Shown: one piece after another, positions 1 to 5,129 of the stretch | Layout: each line of letters opens with the position of its first letter | How positions within the stretch are numbered: the stretch's first letter is position 1 | NCBI GenBank assembly: GCA_008297795.1 | Contig: VBQP01000066.1 | Location: 1-5,129, forward strand | Source of the DNA: Thermoplasmata archaeon | GTDB taxonomy: Archaea; Thermoplasmatota; E2; UBA202; DSCA01 | DNA length: 5,129 nucleotides | Reading direction: 5' to 3' | Position numbers and translations under genes: made by a program | Notes under the pieces: generated by a model | Told to the model about the DNA's origin: nothing | Database searches by the model: none | The model's input: the letters and a program-made list of their open reading frames with translations, nothing else

Positions 1-52
1 CCTCCTCTGTCAAATCTTTTATGGAAACTATATCTCTCCCCTTGAAATTCAT
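1..52 (-). CDS. pyrB: Aspartate carbamoyltransferase, N-terminal fragment (gene runs off the left edge)
   Basis: Reading leftward from the ATG at 52, the visible peptide is MNFKGRDIVSIKDLTEE. This fits the start of an aspartate carbamoyltransferase catalytic chain, whose N-terminus typically has the form FKGRDxISIxDLSxEE. That enzyme joins carbamoyl phosphate to aspartate in the first committed step of cytosolic pyrimidine synthesis. Only 17 codons are present, so no catalytic residue can be checked. Ornithine carbamoyltransferase begins similarly and is the main alternative; the IVSIKDL segment favours PyrB. A second ATG lies directly upstream at 55. The start at 52 is preferred because an A/T-rich box centred near 78 sits about 26 nt upstream, the spacing of an archaeal leaderless transcript. 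The gene follows the Taw3-fusion gene on the same strand, separated by about 41 bp. Confidence 0.6.
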   Translation of the reverse strand, partial: MNFKGRDIVSIKDLTEE

Positions 53-73
53 CATTCATATATGGAAATGGTG

Positions 74-82
74 TTAATAAAA
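74..82 (-). promoter_or_regulatory. Candidate TATA box for the pyrB-like gene
   Basis: On the minus strand this reads TTTTATTAA, centred about 26 nt before the ATG at 52. That is the usual distance from an archaeal TATA box to the transcription start, implying a leaderless mRNA. The call rests on composition and spacing only. Confidence 0.4.
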
Positions 83-93
83 GTTGGTGATAT

Positions 94-1317
94 TTAAAAT
101 TCTGTGGAGAGATTCTTTTCCAGTATTGAAAGTTTATTCTTTGCCCTTTCCATTATCTCGTTTGCCAGAGATACTAAAAGGGAGAGGTATTTTTCATCGC
201 ATAGCAGTTTTCCGTCAATTCCAAGAGGAACATCCATCTCCTCTGTGCTCGATATCTCAACAGCAACTCTCTTTCCTATTGCACGTATGCTGGAGTTTTT
301 GAATCCGCTCTGTTTCGCAACCTTTATCAGTCTGTATGCTGCATCCAAATCTGATGCAGAAACATGGAAAATAGGGGGCTGGGCAAGCATCCATATCTCT
401 CCTTCCCTTGCCTTTCCCAGCGCATTTTTTATATCATCAAGAGCAATATTATCTTCCCATTTTCCAAGAAATTTTGCTCCCACCTTATTTCCGAGTGAAG
501 GGATTTCGAGTATGACTATTCTTCCCGAGCAGCTGCTCGTCGTGAAGAATTCATCAATGCCATTCAGTTTTTTTATAATAGGAATCGCCTTTTCATCAAC
601 CTCTTTTTTCTCTATTGCCTTTTTCAAAGATTCCATTGCCCTTTCCTTTGCCTGCAGGAAGCTCCTGTTAGTTATCTTTTCCACTTCCCTGCCAAGAGGG
701 CGTATCATTTCTTTCAGCTCCCCCCTCCTTATTGCCATTGCTCCTGCAACTCCTATGATGATTCCTGCCATGGAGTCAGCGATCAAATCCGTCATTGTAT
801 CGTGCAGGCTTATCTGTGCTACGGGCACACCATGAGAAAAAATCTGGTCAGATGCAAATTCTCCCATTTCCCATATTGTTCCCATTGCCATGGTGAATAT
901 GGCTATGAAAAAACCAACCATGACTATATCCATATGGAGACCTTTCCAGTAAACGTCGAGCAGATAAACCACCGTCAATCCAAGGAATGCCACAATGGCA
1001 GAAACGGAAAAATGAGCTATTTTGTCGTAAAATGCAAAGGAATAGAGATGCAGTACACCTCCCCATACATGAAAGGAAAACGCTAAGACAATGAGCAGTT
1101 CCACAATCCAGGGCAGGGAAATATGATAACTTCTCTCTATGAAAAGTGGACTCATTGCAAGCAGGAAGGCAAAGAAGCACCCCACAGCCCATTGCCAGTC
1201 ATGCCTGTATGCAGACCATATTCCCATCAGAAGAATTACACCTTTGAGTACATGCGATACAGCCACTCCTATTTTTTCTTCTTCCACATAGGTGTAACGC
1301 TGTGGAATATTAAACAT
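94..1317 (-). CDS. YjdF/DUF2238-like membrane domain fused to Taw3 (TYW3) wybutosine methyltransferase domain
   Basis: The chosen start is the ATG at 1317 (407 aa). A TTG ten codons upstream at 1347 keeps the frame open but has no ribosome-binding support. Residues about 16-198 hold six hydrophobic segments (near 16-37, 41-60, 68-92, 101-123, 131-151, 175-198). They carry the YjdF/DUF2238-type signatures YDKIAHF, GTIWEMGEF and HDTMTDLIADSMAG. After a charged linker (about 199-218), residues 219-402 match Taw3/TYW3: LKKAIEKKEVDE, then FFTTSSCSGRI (residues 257-267, the family signature), PPIFHV, AKQSGFKNSSI, MDVPLGIDGKLL and a helical C-terminus. Taw3 enzymes use S-adenosylmethionine to methylate a wyosine intermediate at G37 of tRNA-Phe and are normally soluble proteins of about 200 aa. 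The frame across the junction is open and both halves look intact, so a real fusion placing Taw3 at the membrane is inferred. One oddity is KWE where archaeal Taw3 usually has KWH. Upstream alba lies 63 bp away on the same strand. The function of the membrane half is unknown. Confidence 0.85.
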   Translation of the reverse strand: MFNIPQRYTYVEEEKIGVAVSHVLKGVILLMGIWSAYRHDWQWAVGCFFAFLLAMSPLFIERSYHISLPWIVELLIVLAFSFHVWGGVLHLYSFAFYDKIAHFSVSAIVAFLGLTVVYLLDVYWKGLHMDIVMVGFFIAIFTMAMGTIWEMGEFASDQIFSHGVPVAQISLHDTMTDLIADSMAGIIIGVAGAMAIRRGELKEMIRPLGREVEKITNRSFLQAKERAMESLKKAIEKKEVDEKAIPIIKKLNGIDEFFTTSSCSGRIVILEIPSLGNKVGAKFLGKWEDNIALDDIKNALGKAREGEIWMLAQPPIFHVSASDLDAAYRLIKVAKQSGFKNSSIRAIGKRVAVEISSTEEMDVPLGIDGKLLCDEKYLSLLVSLANEIMERAKNKLSILEKNLSTEF

Positions 1318-1344
1318 TTTTATATGAATATGGCTCGGGCTATG

Positions 1345-1351
1345 CAATAAA
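1345..1351 (-). promoter_or_regulatory. Weak candidate TATA box for the membrane-Taw3 gene
   Basis: The minus strand reads TTTATTG, centred about 31 nt upstream of the ATG at 1317, which would give a leader of roughly 5 nt. A second A/T-rich element just after that ATG (TTTAATA) lies about 24 nt before an in-frame GTG (codon 20 of the ORF opened at TTG 1347). A shorter leaderless product starting there cannot be excluded. Read-through from alba is another possibility. Confidence 0.25.
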
Positions 1352-1364
1352 GAAATGGAAAAAG
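1349..1364 (-). terminator. Candidate oligo-T terminator after alba
   Basis: About 17 nt past the alba stop, the transcript-sense strand reads CTTTTTCCATTTCTTT, an interrupted T tract. Archaeal RNA polymerase can terminate at such U-rich stretches without a hairpin. It overlaps the weak TATA box proposed for the next gene, so at most one of these roles may be real, or both may coexist in a compact junction. Confidence 0.3.
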
Positions 1365-1380
1365 CGGGTTGATTCCAGCC

Positions 1381-1665
1381 CTACTTTGCAAGGTTTATTT
1401 CCATTGAGGATACGTTTCTCTTGCCGCCTTCCTCGGATTCTATTTCCTCTGTTCCTATGGAGATATTCGTTACCTTTACATCTGGCAGAAACTTGTTTTT
1501 CACTATTTCGGCAGCGTCAACAGCCCTTGAAATGGCTTTTCCACGGGCTTTCAGAACAACGTTGTTCGCTCCCTGCTCGAATTCCGTTATAACGGCAATC
1601 ACGTAGCTCATTGGCGCTTTGTTTCCGACAAATACTATACTTCCTTCGTTCTTTTCTTCGTCCAC
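1381..1665 (-). CDS. albA: DNA/RNA-binding chromatin protein Alba
   Basis: This 94-aa protein has the family's usual length and matches Alba from end to end. Visible landmarks are IVFVGNKAPMSYVIAV at the N-terminus (the loop lysine of the GNK segment corresponds to the nucleic-acid-binding lysine region), KARGKAISRAVDAAEIV, the FLPDVKV segment, and IGTEEIESEEG before the final strands. Alba is an abundant archaeal nucleoid protein that dimerises on double-stranded DNA and also binds RNA. The start is GTG at 1665. It is supported by a Shine-Dalgarno GGTGAT three bases upstream and by Alba N-terminus alignment, since no ATG is available at the expected place. The ATP-cone gene lies upstream on the same strand, but alba has its own strong TATA box between them. 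Confidence 0.95.
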   Translation of the reverse strand: MDEEKNEGSIVFVGNKAPMSYVIAVITEFEQGANNVVLKARGKAISRAVDAAEIVKNKFLPDVKVTNISIGTEEIESEEGGKRNVSSMEINLAK

Positions 1666-1668
1666 TAT

Positions 1669-1674
1669 ATCACC
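1669..1674 (-). promoter_or_regulatory. Shine-Dalgarno site deciding the GTG start of alba
   Basis: The minus strand reads GGTGAT followed by ATA and the GTG start at 1665. GGTGAT is complementary to the archaeal 16S rRNA 3' end (ATCACCTCC). This is the only clear Shine-Dalgarno seen before a gene in this window. Confidence 0.7.
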
Positions 1675-1694
1675 GCTCCCCTCAACATAAAATG

Positions 1695-1704
1695 TTATTT
1701 AAAA
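1695..1704 (-). promoter_or_regulatory. TATA box of alba
   Basis: The minus strand reads TTTTAAATAA, preceded by an A-rich stretch that could serve as the BRE. Its centre near 1700 predicts a start of transcription around 1673-1676, giving a very short leader that still includes most or all of the GGTGAT ribosome site. This is the strongest TATA match in the window, which fits a highly expressed chromatin gene. Confidence 0.6.
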
Positions 1705-1716
1705 TTTTTCGTGGTT

Positions 1717-1995
1717 TTACCCATACAGTCCATCTTTGTAATGGCGGTAGAGGCGTTTTACTGATTTGTCATAAGCAAGCCATTTCTTTTCCAGAGCGGG
1801 GCTTTCATTCCTTAGATTTTTGAGCACTTCCTCCCTTATCTCGCTGCTCTCTATTTTTTCCTTATCAATTTTTTCTATGTCTTTTGCAATCTTTCTTGCC
1901 ACCTCTGGCTTTGCTCCGCTCTTAACTGCTGCGACCACAATTTTTTCAGGGATGAACTCTTCCCTGCCGTCTTTTTTCACAACGATTTTTGGCAT
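1717..1995 (-). CDS. Stand-alone ATP-cone domain protein
   Basis: This 92-aa protein begins MPKIVVKKDGREEFIPEKI and matches an ATP-cone domain over nearly its whole length. It has the VxKxDGxxExF strand, the KIVVAAVKSGA helix, a central IEKIDKEKIESSEIREEVLKNL helix-turn region, and a C-terminal helix ending SVKRLYRHY. ATP-cones bind ATP or dATP and usually regulate a larger partner, as in class I/III ribonucleotide reductases and the repressor NrdR. No zinc ribbon, DNA-binding or catalytic domain is attached here. The start at 1995 gives the canonical N-terminus; an upstream in-frame GTG at 2046 would overlap the thiDN coding sequence and is rejected. It has no Shine-Dalgarno and is probably leaderless from the shared divergent promoter. 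Its partner and role cannot be read from the sequence. Confidence 0.8.
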   Translation of the reverse strand: MPKIVVKKDGREEFIPEKIVVAAVKSGAKPEVARKIAKDIEKIDKEKIESSEIREEVLKNLRNESPALEKKWLAYDKSVKRLYRHYKDGLYG

Positions 1996-2010
1996 GATGT
2001 TAAATGCAGA

Positions 2011-2023
2011 TAAACTTAAATCA
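2011..2023. promoter_or_regulatory. Shared divergent TATA region for the ATP-cone gene and thiDN
   Basis: The plus strand reads TAAACTTAAATCA; the minus strand therefore reads TGATTTAAGTTTA. The TTAA core (2016-2019) lies about 23 nt from the ATG at 2041 (thiDN) and about 23 nt from the ATG at 1995 (ATP-cone gene). This near-equal spacing suits leaderless transcripts in both directions, and neither gene has a Shine-Dalgarno. Only 45 bp separate the two start codons. Confidence 0.5.
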
Positions 2024-2040
2024 TTTTTTCCTATAACACC

Positions 2041-3411
2041 ATGCACAAAGTTGCTTTGACAATCGGTGGCTCTGATTCCTCAGGAGGGGCGGGCATACAG
2101 GCGGATTTGAAATCCTTTGCGATTGCAGAGGTGCATGGTACTTCTGTTATAACATGTATCACCTCACAAAATACGAAGGGGGTGAAAAGCATTTATCCCT
2201 TGCCCTTAAATGAAGTAGAATCCCAGATCAATGCCATTATGGCTGATTTCGACATAGGGGCTGCCAAAACCGGAATGCTTTACTCGCCTGATGTCGTGAA
2301 ACTCGTGGCAGAGAAAATGAAGGGGGTAAGGCTCGTTGTCGACCCCGTGCTTTCGTCAACCACAGGCTATTCTCTCTCATCCCCTGGCATCGAGGATGCG
2401 ATAAAAGAATATCTCCTGCCCCGGTGTTATATTATTATGCCCAACGCTGGGGAGGCGGAGAAACTCTGCGGAATCAAGGTGGAAAGCGTGGATGACGCAA
2501 GAAAGGCATGCATCTCTCTCCACAAAATGGGGGCAAAAAATGTTCTGATAAAGGGGGGCCACATCGAAGGAGATGCTGCAGATATATTATTCGACGGCAA
2601 AAAATTTTATATCTTTGCACTTCCAAAAATGGACAGAAAGGCACATGGTTCTGGTTGCACTTTCTCCGCCTTCCTTGCGGCACTTCTTGCAAAGGGATAT
2701 GCTCTGTCAGAAGCAGCAGGGAGGGCAAAGGCGTATACATGGTCTGCAATTGCAGGCGGGGTTTCGCCCGGCGGGGGGGTGGATATCGTATGGCAGAGGG
2801 GAGAGCGCATTCCTGTTGCAGATGCCATAACCTGGCAGATGGATGGCGATTACAGAAGGCAATATGAAGAGCAGATGGAGAGGGCAAAGATATGGATTTC
2901 TTTGCAGAATGCAGTTGATGAATTACTGTCGTTCCTTCCGCCTGCTTTTGTGCCGGAGGTGGGAATAAATTTTGTATATGCAATGGAAGGGGCATCCTCA
3001 CATGAGGGGATATGTGGCATAGAGGGCAGGATTGGGAGGAAGGGCAGAGTTCTTTTCCAGTCAGGGGAATGCAGATTCGGTGCTTCGAAGCATATTTCCT
3101 CCATCGTTCTTGCATGCATGAAGCATGACAAAAACATGCGCTCTGCCATGAATGTTGCATACTCCGAGAAAATTTTGACAGCATGCAATAAAGCAGGTCT
3201 TGAGTGCGCAAGTTTTGACCGAAAATATGAGCCGCCCAACATATCCACGATGGAGTGGGGGACAGACCATGCAATAGCCGAACTCGGGCATGTCCCGGAT
3301 GTGGTGTGGGACAAAGGCGGAATCGGCAAGGAGGCAATGATTCGCATTATCGGCAGAAATCCGGACGAAGTTCTGAGTAAGGTAAAGGCGATTGCTGGAT
3401 GCCTGAGGTAA
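2041..3411 (+). CDS. thiDN: Bifunctional HMP/HMP-P kinase - thiamine phosphate synthase (ThiD-ThiN fusion)
   Basis: This 456-aa cytosolic enzyme of thiamine synthesis has two domains. Residues 1 to about 262 are ThiD, which phosphorylates hydroxymethylpyrimidine and then its monophosphate. Landmarks are GGSDSSGGAGIQADLK (9-24), KTGML (76-80), VVDPV (99-103), MPNAGEAE (133-140), VLIKGGH (168-174) and the anion-hole motif HGSGCT (202-207). Residues about 285-455 are ThiN, the archaeal thiamine phosphate synthase that replaces ThiE and joins HMP-PP to thiazole phosphate. Landmarks are VPEVGINFVYAM, EGRI, RFGASKH, SFDRKYEP, TMEWG and VVWDKGGIGKEAMI. R330 and H351 are 21 residues apart, the same spacing I recall for catalytic Arg and His in a characterised archaeal ThiN. 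Length and order are typical of archaeal ThiDN. There is no Shine-Dalgarno; the start is probably leaderless. No thiamine riboswitch is visible in the 45-bp upstream gap. Confidence 0.95.
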   Translation: MHKVALTIGGSDSSGGAGIQADLKSFAIAEVHGTSVITCITSQNTKGVKSIYPLPLNEVESQINAIMADFDIGAAKTGMLYSPDVVKLVAEKMKGVRLVVDPVLSSTTGYSLSSPGIEDAIKEYLLPRCYIIMPNAGEAEKLCGIKVESVDDARKACISLHKMGAKNVLIKGGHIEGDAADILFDGKKFYIFALPKMDRKAHGSGCTFSAFLAALLAKGYALSEAAGRAKAYTWSAIAGGVSPGGGVDIVWQRGERIPVADAITWQMDGDYRRQYEEQMERAKIWISLQNAVDELLSFLPPAFVPEVGINFVYAMEGASSHEGICGIEGRIGRKGRVLFQSGECRFGASKHISSIVLACMKHDKNMRSAMNVAYSEKILTACNKAGLECASFDRKYEPPNISTMEWGTDHAIAELGHVPDVVWDKGGIGKEAMIRIIGRNPDEVLSKVKAIAGCLR

Positions 3412-3414
3412 AAA

Positions 3415-3423
3415 TAATTAAAT
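3415..3423 (+). promoter_or_regulatory. Candidate TATA box of hypF
   Basis: TAATTAAAT begins four bases after the thiDN stop codon. Its centre lies about 29 nt before the ATG at 3448 and only about 11 nt before the ATG at 3430. The spacing therefore favours 3448 as the leaderless start and gives hypF its own promoter rather than simple co-transcription with thiDN. Confidence 0.4.
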
Positions 3424-3447
3424 GAAAAGATGTTCCCACCGTGTAAA

Positions 3448-5129
3448 ATGAGAGCAGAGATAAGGGTGACGGGCATTGTTCAGGGTGTGGGATTCCGCCC
3501 ATTCATTTACCGCCTTGCCATTGCGAATGCCCTCAGAGGTCATGTTCTCAACCTGGGTGATGCGGGGGTGGAGGTGGTGGTTGAAGGGGACGAAAATGCC
3601 ATAAAAAAATTTATCTCTGAAATGAAATCAAAAAGACCGCCTCTTGCCAGTATAGAAAACATCGATATCGTATGGAAAAAAAGCGAAGGGTTGAAAACAT
3701 TCGAAATCAAAAAAAGCAGCGATAAGATGGGCGGGAGAGAACCATCGGTAATACCTCCCGATATAGGCATATGCGATGATTGCATAAAGGAAATTACAGA
3801 TCCCGAAAATAGAAGATATAACTATTTTTTCACGACATGTACAAATTGTGGTCCGAGGTATACCGCAATAAAAAAACTTCCATACGACCGACGGAACACA
3901 ACAATGGACGAGTTTCCAATGTGTGAGAAATGCCATGAGGAATACACTAATCCGGCAGATAGAAGATATCATGCCCAGACAGTTGCATGCAGCGAATGCG
4001 GTCCGCAGGTCTATCTTCTGGATGGAGAAGGAAGGAAAGTGGAATCGGGCAGCAGGGCGATATGGAAGGCAGGCGAATTGCTCATGAATAAGAAAATTAT
4101 TGCGATAAAAGGAAATGGAGGCTTTCATCTCTCCTGCTCCGCATTCTATCCTGATGTGATAAAAAGATTGAGGGTGGCACTCGGGAGAATGCAGAAGCCC
4201 TTTGCTCTGATGGCAGGCAGCATTGAGGGAATAAAAAGCATTGCGCATGTAAGCAAGGAGGAGGAGATGGCGCTCACATCTTACATAAAGCCGATTGTGG
4301 TTTTGGAGAAGAAAAGAGAAATGGAGGAGGTTGCGCCTGAACTTCACAATGTGGGAATCATGCTGCCGTATACAGGGCTTCATGTCATGATTTTTCAGAG
4401 ATGCAGCCATCCTATTGTCATGACATCTGCAAACATGCCAGGAGAACCAATTATTTACAGAAATGAAGAGGCTATAAAAAAACTAAGGGGGAAGGTGGAT
4501 TATTTTCTGGTGTATGACAGAAAAATTGCGCACAGATGTGACGATTCTGTTGTAAGATTTGTTGATGGAAATTTATCTCTTATACGCCGTTCTAGGGGCT
4601 ATGTGCCTTCACCTGTGAAACTGCCTTTCGGCACCGGGAATGTGCTTGCCTTTGGGGCTGAGCTGAACGTTACATCATGCGTCCTTTCAGAAGGAAAGGC
4701 ATTTTTATCGCCTTATATAGGAAACACAACAAAATTTGATACGATGCAGTTTCTGGAGGAAGAAACAGAACATATGCTAAGTCTCACAAACGTGAAACCG
4801 GATGTAGTTGCCCATGATTTGCATCCTCACTTTGCAACAACGAAAATGGCAGAGGAGTTCGGGAGGGAGCACGGCATACCGTCTGTGCCTGTCCAGCACC
4901 AATCATGCCCACATAGTGTCTGTGATGGGCGAGCATGGGATTGGGGAGGCGGTTGGTATTGCAATCGATGGGGTTGGCTACGGTGGCGATGGCAAGATAT
5001 GGGGTGGCGAAATTCTCCACTGCTATCCCGACAGATATGAAAGAATAGGGCATCTGGAGGAGCAAATTATGGTCGGAGGGGACCTTGCCACCACCTACCC
5101 ACTGAGAATGGCTGCAGGGGTGCTATATG
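3448..5129 (+). CDS. hypF: Hydrogenase maturation carbamoyltransferase HypF, with a one-base frameshift and running off the right edge
   Basis: HypF converts carbamoyl phosphate and ATP to carbamoyl-adenylate and passes the carbamoyl group to HypE, making the cyanide ligands of [NiFe]-hydrogenase. Starting at ATG 3448, which gives the usual MRAEIRVTG opening, the domains are: acylphosphatase (about 1-90, VQGVGFRP with R17, and N35); two zinc fingers, C109/C112/C131/C134 and C159/C162/C181/C184, each CX2CX18CX2C; a YrdC-like domain (about 200-390, IKGNGGFHL, KPFALM, SANMPGEPI, HRCDDSVVR, RRSRGYVPSP); and a Kae1-like domain from about 395 (LAFGAELN, DLHPHF, VPVQH). After H484 the frame breaks: one extra A at 4901/4902 turns CAC-CAT-CAT into CAC-CAA-TCA. 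In the corrected frame the protein continues HHAHIVSVMGEHG, then DGVGYGGDGKIWGGE and GGDLATTYPLRMA to the window end. Uncorrected, translation ends at 5040 in unrelated residues. Intact HypF has about 750 aa, so roughly a quarter lies outside the window. An alternative ATG at 3430 adds six residues. No other hyp gene is visible. Confidence 0.9.
4900..4903 (+). other. Frameshift point in hypF (one inserted A)
   Basis: The sequence CACCAATCATGCCCAC would read QHHHAH if one of the two As at 4901-4902 were absent. Family-like protein sequence ends in one frame just before this spot and resumes in the next frame immediately after it, so the location is tight. There is no long homopolymer or slippery heptamer, so programmed frameshifting is unlikely. 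A sequencing or assembly error, or a very recent mutation, is the simplest explanation. Confidence 0.85.

Noticed and set aside
49..55. ATGATGA on the minus strand resembling a C/D-box sRNA C box
   Set aside because: It is explained by the tandem ATG start of the pyrB-like gene, and no D box (CTGA) with guide spacing was seen nearby.
104..835. Long plus-strand open frame of 243 codons opposite the membrane-Taw3 gene
   Set aside because: It is antisense to a gene with clear family motifs, its translation shows no recognisable domain, and its Ser/Phe/Ile-rich composition is what the complement of that coding sequence would give.
1996..2040. Thiamine pyrophosphate riboswitch upstream of thiDN
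   Set aside because: The gap is too short to hold a THI element, the transcript is probably leaderless, and no THI-box core sequence is visible.
2474..3337. Minus-strand open frame of 287 codons opposite thiDN
   Set aside because: It lies wholly within thiDN, is rich in Cys, His, Pro and Arg with no motif, and is best explained as a shadow of the ThiDN coding frame.
3628..4410. Minus-strand open frame of 260 codons opposite hypF
   Set aside because: HypF zinc fingers and YrdC motifs on the other strand explain this region; the antisense translation has no family resemblance.
4894..4910. Programmed ribosomal frameshifting in hypF
   Set aside because: There is no slippery heptamer, homopolymer run or obvious downstream structure, and HypF is not known to need recoding.
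4904..5040. Trp/Gly-rich C-terminal tail of the uncorrected hypF frame
   Set aside because: The tail matches nothing in HypF, whereas the neighbouring frame gives the expected DGVGYGGDGKIWGGE sequence, so the tail is out-of-frame translation rather than a new domain.

Overview
The window looks like a compact piece of an archaeal chromosome, most likely euryarchaeal. The evidence is an Alba chromatin gene, a ThiD-ThiN fusion thiamine enzyme, a Taw3-type wybutosine methyltransferase domain, AGA/AGG-rich arginine codons, A/T-rich TATA boxes about 25-30 nt before start codons, and mostly leaderless starts. The one clear Shine-Dalgarno (GGTGAT, before alba) matches the archaeal 16S 3' end. A Thermoplasmata-like lineage is possible, but the sequence alone does not settle this.

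Layout. Positions 1-52 (minus) hold the first 17 codons of a gene that reads like aspartate carbamoyltransferase (pyrB). Positions 94-1317 (minus) hold one long gene whose N-terminal half is a six-helix YjdF/DUF2238-like membrane domain and whose C-terminal half is a tRNA wybutosine-synthesis Taw3/TYW3 methyltransferase domain. Positions 1381-1665 (minus) are alba. Positions 1717-1995 (minus) encode a stand-alone ATP-cone domain protein. A 45-bp divergent promoter region follows. Positions 2041-3411 (plus) are thiDN, a kinase-synthase fusion. From 3448 to the right edge (plus) runs hypF, the [NiFe]-hydrogenase cyanide-ligand maturation carbamoyltransferase. Its reading frame breaks by one extra base at about 4901, inside the conserved HHHAH metal site, then continues in the next frame to the window end.

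The genes form no single pathway: pyrimidine synthesis, tRNA modification, nucleoid architecture, nucleotide sensing, thiamine synthesis and hydrogenase maturation sit side by side. Most appear to have their own TATA box, so they are probably single transcription units or very short operons. Intergenic gaps are all under 70 bp, and no RNA gene, CRISPR, insertion sequence or long repeat is visible.

The points most worth following are the membrane domain-Taw3 fusion, the hypF frameshift at its metal site, the near-symmetric shared TATA region between the ATP-cone gene and thiDN, and the orphan ATP-cone protein.
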